Below, piece by piece: positions 45,640 through 61,629 of a stretch of 64,000 nt of DNA. The notes under the pieces are model-generated. The model saw nothing but the letters and a program-made list of their open reading frames with translations, did not search any database and had not been told where the DNA came from. The DNA is from Pyrocephalus nanus (taxonomy: Eukaryota; Chordata; Aves; Passeriformes; Tyrannidae). The stretch covers positions 9,414,709-9,478,708 of the forward strand of contig CM076263.1 of the NCBI GenBank assembly GCA_038380795.1. The letters are read 5' to 3'. How positions within the stretch are numbered: position 1 is the stretch's first letter; each line of letters begins with the position of its first letter. A program made the translations under genes and the position numbers.

Positions 45640-48600
45640 GCTGTTGTTGTTTTAGCATTAGTTCTATTGGCATTTTTTAATTATTATTAAGCTGTTTTTA
45701 TCTCAACCATGAGTTGGAGTTTTTTGGTTTTGTTTGTTTATTTTTTTCCACAATTCTCCTCTCCAGTGGAGGAACTGGGGAGTGAGAGAGTGTCTTCGTG
45801 GTACTCAGTTGGCAGTGAGTAAACCACAACACGTGTATGTGTGTGCATACATGTGAGTGCATGCAGCTGTGCACACATGTATACCTGCATGTGTGTGTGC
45901 ATGAAGGCTAGGCTGGATGGGGCTCTGAGCAACCTGGTCCAGGGGAAGGCATCCCTGCCCATAGCAGCAGGTTGGAACAAGAGGATTTTTACTGTCCCTT
46001 CCAACCCAAACCCATTCTATGACCCTGTGATTCTCTGACTCTATCTGTACATATGCTTGTGCAAGTTAAAAGCAGGCATGAGCAGGCAGGCTCTGGGGCA
46101 AGTCCAGGCAGGTGCAGCAGGGGCAGGCAGAGGCAGGAAGGAAACAGACACAGCAGGCTGCTTACTCACACGGTGATGCTACGGTCTGGGCATTGATCCC
46201 CAAAGGTGCCACCTTGCTCCTTGAAGGTGATGAGGTTCCAGACAGCAATGACAGTGTCCTCAGGAATGTGGAAGTGGAAGAGCTCGATGCTGGCGAAGGA
46301 GCGGAAGGGGCTGAGCTTGCGTGGTGTGCGGGTGAAGTAGTCGGTCACAAAAAGCCCATCTGCAAAGGAGACCCAAGGGGCTCTCAGTAGGGTGAAGGAT
46401 TGGGGAGGGGGTTATGCAGCACCCCCCAGGCCCTCAATATGTTCCAAATCCAGCAGCCTAAAGGCAGGAGGGGCTGGGACTATGCCACTTCAGTGAGTCC
46501 CCAGGGCTGGTGTCAGCTGTGCCTAGCTGTGCCCGGCTGTGTCTCCCAGCCCTGGCACAGTCTGCATCATGCCTGGTTCAGCACTGCCTAGAGCCCAGTT
46601 TACTGAGCTGTGGGCACTGATCCTCTGGAACCTGAGGAGCCCTTGGCCCTGGCTGCTCATGCTCTGCTCCCTGCATTTTACCTGTAATAAAGGAACATTC
46701 TTCATGGCTTCAGCCATGCCCTGACAGGTCAGCTCCCACAGAAACACAGATTCCGCCCTCTCTACCTGCCGAGGTGGCTCAGCACAGAGCCCAAGATAAA
46801 GTGCAGAGTCTCACACTAGACCCGCGAGAAGGAGCGAGCAGAGCACCTCCTGCACAGCCTCACAGTTCTCCCGTGGTTTGCGGGGGAGGAATGGTGCACA
46901 TATGTGTGCACATATGCACACGTGGGTGCAGTCTGCATGCACAGCGAAGGAGAGGTGTGCACACCCACATCCACGGGTGTGCGTGGCTGTGCACAGCCCC
47001 ATGTCTGACAGACATTTCCTGCAAGCCCATGGCACACACTGGGGCCACCTCCGCCTGCCCAACTGCCTGGCTGTTTGATTTCCAGAGATTTCTGGGAACC
47101 CCAGCAGCAGAGGGGCAGCTACTTCGTTGGCATAGTAGAGACAGGGGAGAGCAGATTTCCGGACAGCAACTGTAATTTCACCCTACCCTTACCCCACTAT
47201 CCCCACTGCCAGCCTGGGAGACCCATCTATTACTCCCCAGAGATGCAGCAAGAATGAGATGCATCTCCTCACAAGCCGCTGGAAAGGGGGAGACCAGCAG
47301 AGGATGGGCTGGGAGCAGGGCTATGCCCAGGAGGGCTCGTCCAGTGGGCAGTGGAAGAGCTGAGATGAGGGTCTGCTTTGCATCGCATGTTCCTGGCTGG
47401 GAGTGTGCGCATGTGCTCGGGTGCACGTGTGTTTGTGCTGCGTGTGTGCAGCCCCAGCCGGCTGTACACTGACATGCATCTGCTCCCTTGCCTGGAACAA
47501 AGGCAGCTCCCCCTCCCCTTCACTCCCAGCCGACACAAGGCAGGCATGGAACACCTGTCTCCTCGATGCAAGAGCACCGGATCCCCATTTCCCCACCGTG
47601 AACGACCAAGTCACTCCACAGCCCCACGTGGGGACAGTGACCTGGCAGGGGACCCCAGAGAAGGTGTTGAATACAACCCCAGGAGGGGGAATGGGGGAAG
47701 CACTCGGAGCTGTCCAGTCCCAGCGTGGTCCCCCCATGCTCACTCGGCAAGGACAAGTTGGGGGGAGCTGCCTGCAGGCAGAGGGTCAGTCTGAAGCGCT
47801 GTGGCAGCGTGGCCAGAGCACGGGAGGGTTGCTGTGGGATGGAGAGGGATTTCTATCCATTTAAGCGGAGTAAGGCGAAGGAGAAAAGCAAAAGGCCCTC
47901 TGCATTAGGCCAGCGGCCGGAGCCGCGGGACCCCCACCCTGGGACGGCAGCCCCAGGTCGCGTTAGTCGGTCAGCACCGCGGACAGCTCCGCGGACGACG
48001 GTCAGCACCGCGCACAGCTCCCGCGGCCGCCCCGCCGCTGCTCCCGGCACCGGCAGCCCCCTGGCCAGCTGCCACTCCTCCCCAGGGGATGCCCCCTAAC
48101 TCTCCTGCACCCTGGTTACCGAGCCAGCTCCCCATGCCCCATAACCTGCTCCTCGCCTCACATAGTCCCGCCGATGTCCCTCCCCGCAAATCCCGGCACT
48201 CGACTGGGCGCACTCGCCCCTCTCTGTAGGCTACCCATGCCCGCTGCCCCCTGCACGCACACAGCCCTCTGCCCTACATCTGCAGCCTCCCGGGCCCGCT
48301 CACTGCCCACGCACGCGTCTCCCTCCCAGGATGTTCCACCGCCTGGTCACTGCACGCGTTCTCCTGGCACGCACACCTCTGTGCCCCACTGCACATCCGT
48401 CTGTGTGCCCCACTGCACGGGTGTCCCGTGCCTCACGGGGTATGCTTACCGCCGTGCTGCTCCCCGGCACGCACACCCACACACCCCATTCCATCGGCAG
48501 CCCGAACCCTCTGCACAAGCATCTCCATATCCCGTTATGCAAACACCCCCCTCCCGCACACACATCTCCGCGCCCATCACCCACACCTCGCGTCCCGTGG

Positions 48601-49554
48601 CACGGGCACCCCCCGCCCCATGGCACACACACCCCACACACCCACCCGGCTGCGCGCACCTTTGTCCCCTGTTGCAGACGTGCCCAAACCCCGCTGCGTG
48701 CTTGCCCCATTCACTCTATCCCACCGAACACGCACCCCGCACCCTGGGATGCCATCCCCCCATAGCTGCGCCCTTGTGCTCCATTCCTACCCGCCCCTCG
48801 CCCCACTGCACGCACATCCCACATCCCATTGCTCGTGTAGCTCCCATCCATCCCAAGTTCATACCCTGTGCCCCGCCGCACGGAACCCCGCGCCCCGCAC
48901 TTTCAGCCCTTCCGCCCCCCCGCATCTCACTCGACCCCCTCGCCCCACTGCACGCACACCCCACATCCCATGGCTCGTGTACCGCGCACCCACGCCAACT
49001 CATACCCCCGCCCCACGGCACCGCACGGACCCTCGCTCCCCGCACCTCCTGCGCACCGCACACACCCCCGCGCTCCGTTCCCGCCCGCCCCACTGCGCGC
49101 ACACCCCACACACATCCCGCCGCTTGCGCACCTCCCGCCCCCCCGCGCACACACCCCCCTGTCCCACGGCGCTCTGTCCTGTGCTCCCCGCGCCCCACGC
49201 CCACAGCCCCGCTATCCCCGCACACACCCCCCGCTCCATTCCCGCCCGCCCCACCGCGCGGGCACCCCTCATCCCGTTGCTCGCGTATCCCGTACCCATC
49301 ACATCCCCATCCCCTGTGCCCCCGAGCCCACCGCACATACACGCACCCGCCGCCGCCGCACCCGCACCCCCATCGATCCCGCGCCCCGTGCCCCGCGCTC
49401 GCCGCCCCCCCCCCCCGCGGCCAAACCATCGCCCCCCGGGAATGCCGGCGGCGCTCACCGGCGGCGGGGGGCGGCAGGAGCAGGAGCGGCAGGAGCAGGA
49501 GCAGCAGCAGCGGGGGGGGTCGCCGCCCGCCGCCCCCGCCGCCCCGCGGGGCCA

Positions 49555-49555
<1 letters not shown>
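39933..49555 (-). CDS. TMEM8B: TMEM8B membrane protein
   Basis: Thirteen exons close in phase and give 795 aa: 49555-49459, 46359-46170, 44945-44738, 44588-44455, 44322-44063, 43829-43474, 43152-43056, 42837-42714, 41395-41253, 41087-40909, 40821-40675, 40600-40484, 40268-39933. Exon 1 is a Leu/Pro-rich signal peptide. A long ectodomain with NxS/T sites leads to an EGF-like module near residues 508-545 (CINDC, YGQC, ACECKAGWNGWGC). Exons 10-13 give seven or so membrane helices of the CREST type: the FFSTFYHACD and HSIWH motifs carry the Ser, His, Asp and HxxxH residues typical of that hydrolase-like superfamily. The C-terminal NEQEELGL block, and HINT2 and SPAG8 as neighbours, favour TMEM8B over TMEM8A/PGAP6. 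One intron has a GC donor. An in-frame upstream ATG exists at 49687. Confidence 0.93.
42187..42214 (+). repeat. CA dinucleotide repeat in a TMEM8B intron
   Basis: Short interrupted (CA)n run within a wider stretch of CACA-rich sequence from about 41900 to 42620. Confidence 0.8.
45200..45831 (+). mobile_element. Avian ERVL-type solo LTR in TMEM8B intron 3-2
   Basis: It begins TGTCTGGGTTTTGGCTGGG and ends GTAAACCACAACA. Inside are blocks known from the common avian ERVL LTR: GTGCTGTGTTTTGGATTTAG, CAAGGACTTTTCAGT, ATACCATAGAACATTATGCC and TATAAACTGCAGAGAGTTGG. Plus orientation, so antisense to TMEM8B. The target duplication is not clear. It lies between the exons at 44945-44738 and 46359-46170. 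Confidence 0.8.
45597..45642 (+). repeat. ATT trinucleotide repeat
   Basis: Fourteen or so uninterrupted ATT units inside the ERVL-type LTR, a likely variable microsatellite. Confidence 0.9.
45903..46035 (+). mobile_element. CR1 3'-end fragment
   Basis: AGGCTGGATGGGGCTCTGAG, AACCTGGTCCA, CCCTTCCAACCCAAACC and ATTCTATGACCCTGTGATTC are the 3' terminus of CR1 in plus orientation. Confidence 0.88.
46360..49458. other. TMEM8B intron 1
   Basis: The 3.1 kb first intron. The promoter-proximal half (48200-49430) is a C-rich, degenerate tandem array built from units like GCACGCACACCCCACATCCC. Very long proline- and histidine-rich open frames there are low-complexity artefacts. No other exon was needed to close the reading frame. 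Confidence 0.7.

Positions 49556-49588
<33 letters not shown>
49556..49588 (-). repeat. (GCG)11 touching the TMEM8B start codon
   Basis: Eleven GCG triplets on the coding strand end immediately before the ATG at 49555. In frame they would encode alanine. Confidence 0.93.
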
Positions 49589-49740
49589 GGCTGCCGAGGG
49601 GCGCGCGCGCCACCGGCCGCCCCGCCGCGCACCGGCGGCCGTGACGTCACTCGCACCGCCCCCGTGGCACCGCCCCCGCACCGCCATTGGTCTCTTGGAA
49701 CGTCAATCACCTTACGGCCCCGGCCCAACCCCCGAGCCAC
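49589..49740 (-). promoter_or_regulatory. TMEM8B CpG promoter with a CRE
   Basis: CpG-rich sequence with a perfect TGACGTCA at 49642-49649, CACCGCCCCC GC boxes and an inverted CCAAT (CCATTGG) near 49684. The in-frame upstream ATG at 49687 overlaps this CCAAT box, which argues that it is upstream of transcription start. Confidence 0.6.
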
Positions 49741-49799
49741 GCCCCCCTCCTTCACCGGTCTCCCCCATCCCGGGATGGACCCAGCGCTGACCGGGACAC

Positions 49800-50640
49800 T
49801 GCGGGGATAGGGAAGGGAGATGGGAGGGTGGGTGGGTGGGTGGTGCGGGGCTGGGAACAGGGACGCAGGGCTGGGAGCGAGACATGCGTCTGGAACAGGG
49901 GCGCGGGACATGGGCTGGGGACAGGGACATGAGGCTGGGGCAAGGGTATATGCTGGGAACAGAAGTATGGGGCTGAGGGAGAGGGTTTTGGGACTGTGGA
50001 TAGGGCTATAGACTGGGGACAGGGACATAGGGCTGAGTAACAGAGATACGGAGCTGAGGCAGGACTTGGAGCTGTGGAGAGGGATATAGCCTGAGGACTG
50101 TGGACAGGGATACAGGTTGATAACAGGGACAATGACTGGGATCAGGACATGGATCTGCAGGCAGGGATATAGGCTGGCAGAGAGACATATGGGGCTGGAA
50201 TCGAGAAATGGGAGGGGAATGGGCTTACAGGGCACAGGGACATGGGCCAGGGAGGCCCAGGACAGGGACACGGGGCTGGAACTGAAACATGGGCTGGGAA
50301 CAGGGATACAAGCCTGGAGAAAGGGACACAGGCTGTGGACAGGGACATGGGGCTGGGGACAAAGATACAGCCTGGGAACAGAGATATGGGGCTGAGGGAG
50401 AGGGTCATGGGGCTGCAGACAGGGATATAGGCTGGTGGAGAGGGACACTGGGCTAGGAACAGGGACAGTGACTTCAGACAGTGATACGGGTCTGGGGTAT
50501 AAGGGCAAAGGCTGGGGACAGGAGCCTAGATCTGGGGAAAGGAATGTCCTGGGGACAGAAGTGTGGTGGAGAGGGACATGGGGCTGAGGGCATGCACTGG
50601 GGCTGGGGGCAACAGGGCTAGCTGTGGCAGCTGTTTAAGG
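49800..50640 (+). repeat. G-rich minisatellite upstream of TMEM8B
   Basis: Degenerate copies of GGGCTGGGGACAGGGACATG fill the stretch. No gene seen. Confidence 0.85.
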
Positions 50641-51170
50641 GGGTCCAGTGTTTTTCTAACAGTGGCTGCCATCTTCTTATAGCAAATTTATAACATTTAT
50701 CTTACAGAGGAGGTGCTCCAGAGGGGGGGTTGGAGCACCACATGCTGGGATGAGGGCATCCTGACTGGAAACGATCTCATCACACTTTCCCAAGCTCCCC
50801 TGACATCATCCCCAGACTGCCCTGACATCACCACCCTCCTTGGCCAGGATGAAGGCAGCAGGTTACCCATGGGAGCACTCCTCTCCCACCCCATACTCCC
50901 CACAGAACACCCTCCAGGAGCTGCCTTTTCACCCCACATACCCCAGGCATTCAGGGCTGTCCCACAGCCCCACAACTCACATGCCACGGGCACACAGCAC
51001 CAGGGCCAGGGCAGCCACAGAGAGCCAGGAGCGCCCACAGCAGGACCCGCGGGGGTCCCACTGCTCTCCTAGGGGTGAGCAGGGGGGACAATGCCTGTGT
51101 CCTGCCTGTGTCCTGGTGAGTTCCACTTCCAGTGCTGGGCCTCGTCCAGCCCTGTCCCACAGTTCCCCTC
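50641..51170. other. Intergenic gap between two minisatellites
   Basis: Non-repetitive sequence without a recognised gene or transposon. Confidence 0.4.
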
Positions 51171-51785
51171 ACCTGATCCCATCCTGTTCCCATACTGGTC
51201 CCACTGCTTCCCCCACCCTATCCCCATCCCACCGCTACCTCCATCTCATTCTAGACCTGGTTCTGTCCTCTTCCCATCCCGATCCCATCCCAGTCCCATC
51301 CCTGTCCCATCCTGTTCCTGTCACGGTCCCACTGCTCCCTCTGTCCTGTTCCAGTCCCAGTCCTGTCCCGTTCCTGCCCCTGTCCCACCACTCTCCCTGT
51401 CCCATTCCCATCCCAGTCTTCTCCAGTTCCCATCCCGGTCCAGTCCCAATCCTGTCCCTCTTCCCCCATCCTGTTTGTATGGTCCTGTCCTGTTCCCATC
51501 CCAGTCCTGTCCATTCCCATCCCTGTCCCGTCCCGTTCCCATCCTGATCCCGTCCTGTTCCCACCTTGGTCTCGTCCCGTTCTTGTCGCAGTCCCACCAC
51601 TCCCTCCATCCTGTTCCAATCCCAGTCCTGTCCCGTTCCTGTCCCAGTCCCTCTCCCACCGCTCCCCCGTGGAGGGGGAAGGGGGGATCCCAAGCCAGTC
51701 CTGTCCCATTCCCATCCCTCTCCCCTCGTTCCGTTCCCATCCCAGTCCTGTCCAGTTCCCATCCCGGTCCCGTCCCTTTGCCCCC
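51171..51785 (+). repeat. C-rich minisatellite upstream of TAF1C
   Basis: Degenerate units of the type TCCCATCCCAGTCCTGTCCC repeat up to the TAF1C CpG promoter. The long open frames across it in several registers are repeat artefacts. Confidence 0.88.
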
Positions 51786-51922
51786 GCCCGTGGCGCGTTT
51801 CTTCCCCCCGGCCGCCAGGGGGCGCTCCACCCCGCTCCTAGAGCCGCTCTGGCCCCGCTCTGTAGCCGGGCGCTGCTGGTGGGGGCGGTGCCGCCATCCC
51901 CGTGTTCCGTGGCCGCCGGGCC

Positions 51923-56667
<4,745 letters not shown>

Positions 56668-56672
56668 GCGCC

Positions 56673-56678
56673 AATAAA
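56673..56678 (+). terminator. TAF1C poly(A) signal
   Basis: AATAAA six bases past the stop codon, giving a very short 3' UTR. Confidence 0.88.
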
Positions 56679-56819
56679 CCCGCCTGGGAGAGCCTCGCAC
56701 ACGGGCTCCTCAATTTCGTGGTCACAACACCCACCCGTAGAGGGAGGGGAGGTCGGGTAGCATCCCCGGGGTCGTGGCTCCATCCGGGGAGGGAGTGATC
56801 CTGTCCCCCGTCGGAGGGT

Positions 56820-56945
56820 CCCGGCCGGGACACTGCGGCGTGGGGGCCGCCTTCGCGTCACGCGTGGGCGCGGGCGGGTGCGGGCGCTTTAAGGGGCGTG
56901 GGGCGGGACCGGGGTGTGAGTGACGGGGGGGCGGGAGCGGCGGCC
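56820..56945 (+). promoter_or_regulatory. HINT2 CpG promoter
   Basis: CpG- and GC-box-rich sequence (GGGGCGTGGGGCGGGACC) without a strong TATA box, directly upstream of the HINT2 start and only about 140 bases past the TAF1C poly(A) signal. Confidence 0.6.
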
Positions 56946-58366
<1,421 letters not shown>

Positions 58367-58389
58367 GCCCCCACTGCCCACCACCCCCC

Positions 58390-58395
58390 ATTAAA
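58390..58395 (+). terminator. HINT2 poly(A) signal
   Basis: ATTAAA, the commonest variant hexamer, 24 bases after the stop codon. Confidence 0.75.
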
Positions 58396-58399
58396 GCAT

Positions 58400-61300
58400 C
58401 TCCTTGGTGGTGACTTCAGTGGTTCCATGTCCAGGTGGCTTTATTAGGGGTGGGGGTTTTCTTAGGGGTGGGGGTGGCTGGCCTGGGCAGGACTGGCCTC
58501 CAGTGTCGCAGCAGTGGGGAATTGCTACCCTGCTTTGAGCAGAGATAGCCAACCTGCCTATGCTGGAGATGCTCTGGAGCCCCATGGTTGAAGCAAAAGG
58601 AATTTGGGGGAGTGCCCATGTACCAGTGGGAAAAGGCCCATCCTGTTGCTGGGCTGGGGGGAGCAGGCTGTGTGCCACAAGGGTGTCCCCAACCTGTGCA
58701 ACATCCCAGAAGTGTCAGCATCACACCATGCCCAGGGCTGCCCGCCCAGCCCCACTGCCAGCACACGGCCCCAGCACCCCTGAACGCCCTCACCCTGCCT
58801 CAGTGTGCTCCCCAAGCACCACTCTGTTCCCGCTAGAGCCCCACACTGGGCACTGATGCTTCTCTGCTCAGCAAAAGCAGCTAATTGCACTTAATTGATC
58901 TAAAAGCAGTGACTGCACATGTACTCCTCCCTGCGCCAGTGGGAGCTGACTGTGAGCTCCCAGGGGGTTCATAACCCTGAGCAGAGCGCAGTGTGGAACA
59001 GGCTGAGTGGTGGGTGGGCCTGCTGTCTCCTCCACATAGACATGCCCTTGTACCCCCGCTGCACTGCAGTGCAAAACTCACTGCACTGCACACCCCAGGC
59101 TGCCCTACATGCAAAACACCACCAGCACGGTACATGCACTCATGTTTACACCCCTTGGCCGCACGCTCGTGCCTGCACGTGTCTGCATCCCCCGGCGAGG
59201 GGAGCGCACGAGGGGGCTCCGCGCATGCGGCCGCCCGCTCCCTGCCGCGTGCCTCCCGCTCCCGCTGCTCCGTGGCCGGGCGCCGGGGCTATATTTAGTG
59301 GCGGGGGCCGGTGCTGGCGCGGTGCACGGCCCACCTGGCACCGCCGCCGGGGCTGGCTGGGCCCCCGCCAGCCGCTGTGCAGGGGACCGCAGCCCGCCGG
59401 GGAGAATGGCAGCTCTGTTCATCCCCCGGCTCGGTGGCGCTGGCGGCAGGGGCCCCCCGGGAGCTGCGTGGGGCTGTGGCAGAGCCTAGTTCGCTTCCCA
59501 CACATACACGCCCAGAATAGCATAGGGAATGTTTTTTGGGGTGTAAATGAGCCTTAAAAATGTTGATGGCTAATGCTTCCTGCCTCCGAGGCTCAGCAGA
59601 GGATGGGGGGACAATCCTGTCTCAGGGATGGGTACCCCATATCGGGGCTTGGTATCGCTGCGGAGGTGGGGACTCCAAAGAGTGGCCAGGGATCCCCCGA
59701 GCATCATCCCTCAGGGCTCACCTGGAGCAGCCCCCCCGGGAATGCTGTGCTGGGCTGAGGGCGTGTGCTGGCACGCGAGGTCAGGGGCTGGACGCCTGCC
59801 ATTGCGTTTCTTCCTGTGCCAGGTTTATTTTGTCAGTCCCTGAGCAGCCGCGGGGCAGGACAGTGGTCACAGACCCGTGGGGCTGAGGGGGGGAGGGGGG
59901 GAGGACGAGGGCCAACGGCTGTTTTGGTTCTTCAGCTGAGGAGGATCACAAATGACGCAAGTTCCCAAAAGAGCTGGGCAGGGGGGCTGTGGGGGATGTG
60001 TCAGCCGGCAAGAGCCAGCCAGATGTGCTCCAGCAGCTCCAGGGCTGCTGCCCCATGGTGATGCTGTCAGGGCATAGCCCCGCAGAGATGCCCCATCGGC
60101 CACCCCAGGGTTTGTTTTGGCCCACAGTGAGTGCACCCCCTGGGCTGGCATAGCTAGGGTTCCTGTCCTACAGTACTGTGGTGCTGTTAGTGTCTCTTCA
60201 GTGTCCCCTAGGCACCCACGCTGCCTGGCAAGCTTGCTTTTGGCAAGCCCACATGTGTCTGGTAGGGAATCCGGGGATGGTCCTGGGTGCACCCAGGGTG
60301 CAAGCTGGGGCAGGGTGCCCAAGCTGCCATCCCTTCAGCATGAGCTGGGGTAGGGGTGCACTGCAGGGGCCAGTGCTGGGCCCGCGGCTGAGTGGGGGAG
60401 CAGCACCAGCAGTATTCACCCCAGCACCCTCAGAGCGAGGCCCCAGCCCTCGGGGGCACCCTGGCACTCCCTTCCAGCGGCAGCAGGGCCGATGTGGCCC
60501 CAGCATGGGGAGCCACAAGATGTGCTCAGGCCATGGCTCCTGCCTCTCCTTGCTTGCTGCAGCTGCACGACAGATGGGCTCGGAGGAGCCCCTGCCTGGC
60601 GCGGGGCCGAGCGCCCGCAGGGAGGAGCCGCTCCCCAGTGGGGGGCCCCCCCAGGGCCGGCCGAGGCCAGAGGGGCCAGGCACATTCCCAGCCAGGAAAA
60701 ACAGAGGCCCCAGCGCCGAGCCCGCAGTGCCCCGCCGGCGCACACCGCAGAACGCTGCAATAACAGCCCTCGCCGCCCGCTATCAAAGGGCCCTTCTTCT
60801 GCTCCGTCCCCGCAGGGATGGGGCCGGGGGCCCAGCGAGGGCTGGCAGCGAGGGGAGGCAGCTTCTCCACGCCGGCTGCACCCAGCCAGGCGCCGGGCAC
60901 GTCCGGCCCCGTCACCCTGGGCCGGCCGGGGGTCCCTGGGGCGGGCGGGCTTGTGGGGTGGGGTGGGGGTCGCTTGGGTCGCGCCATGGGGAGCAGCGTG
61001 TCCCCAGGAGCCCTGGGCACGACTCTCCTGCCGCCACAGAGGGCCTGAGCACAGCCCAGGCACAGCGCTCCCGTGTCCAGGGCACTGTGACAGGCTAGCA
61101 CAGGAGGTATGGACCCCAGGGATGGGGACAGACTCAGCTCCGCAGCGCGGCCACAGCCCTGTTCCTGCGCGCCCCACTCCCCTGCACCCCTGTGCCCCAC
61201 ACACGCTCCGCGCCCCCCCAGCACCCCCTTATCCCTGCACCCTGGCATCTCGATGCCCCCCGCAGCCCCGTTCACCTGCACCGCCGCATGGCATCTCCCC

Positions 61301-61500
61301 TCACCCCTAACCCCCCTGCGCCCCCGGGACGCCACACCGCCGGCTCTCGGCACCAGTGCACCCCCGAACCCTGCGCCCCACCCCTCCTCACCCCCAGCCC
61401 CTCGCAGCATCCCCCGCCCTCCCTGCTCCCCATCCTCCGCACCCCACCCCGACCACGCCCACTTCCAGATGACCACGCCCCTTCCCCGACCGACCCCGCG
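58400..61500. other. Region between HINT2 and SPAG8
   Basis: No recognised gene. It includes a CpG-rich island at 59160-59500 with a MEF2-type site, and another GC-rich stretch at 60540-61100. Open frames there are long only because of composition. Confidence 0.45.
59160..59500 (+). promoter_or_regulatory. Orphan CpG island with a MEF2-type site
   Basis: CpG-rich sequence with CTATATTTAG at 59289-59298, an exact match to the MEF2 consensus, where a TATA box would also sit. About 108 bases on, an ATG at 59406 opens a 27-codon frame. No known gene is recognised. Confidence 0.4.
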
Positions 61501-61585
61501 TCTTGGCCCCACCCACAACTGGACTTGGCCCCGCCCCCTCCGTGCTCTCTGTCAATGGGAGGTGCGCACGCGGCCGCCGCGCGCC

Positions 61586-61600
61586 GTCTCCATGGAGAAG
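61586..61600 (+). promoter_or_regulatory. Near-consensus RFX X-box at SPAG8
   Basis: GTCTCCATGGAGAAG fits the X-box pattern GTNNCC-AT-GGNNAAC except for the last base. RFX factors drive ciliary genes, and the site lies 30 bases before the candidate SPAG8 start. Confidence 0.5.
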
Positions 61601-61629
61601 CGCGCATTCCATCCCGCCGCGCACGCGCC

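Noticed and set aside
48174..49810. Open frames of 460-538 codons on the plus strand, Pro/His/Thr-rich
   Set aside because: They lie in the C-rich tandem array of TMEM8B intron 1 and are open in several frames and on both strands, which is what stop-poor repeat composition gives.
60526..61518. Long minus-strand frame of 330 codons and plus-strand frames
   Set aside because: Gly/Arg/Pro-rich frames open on both strands of GC-rich DNA, with no domain.
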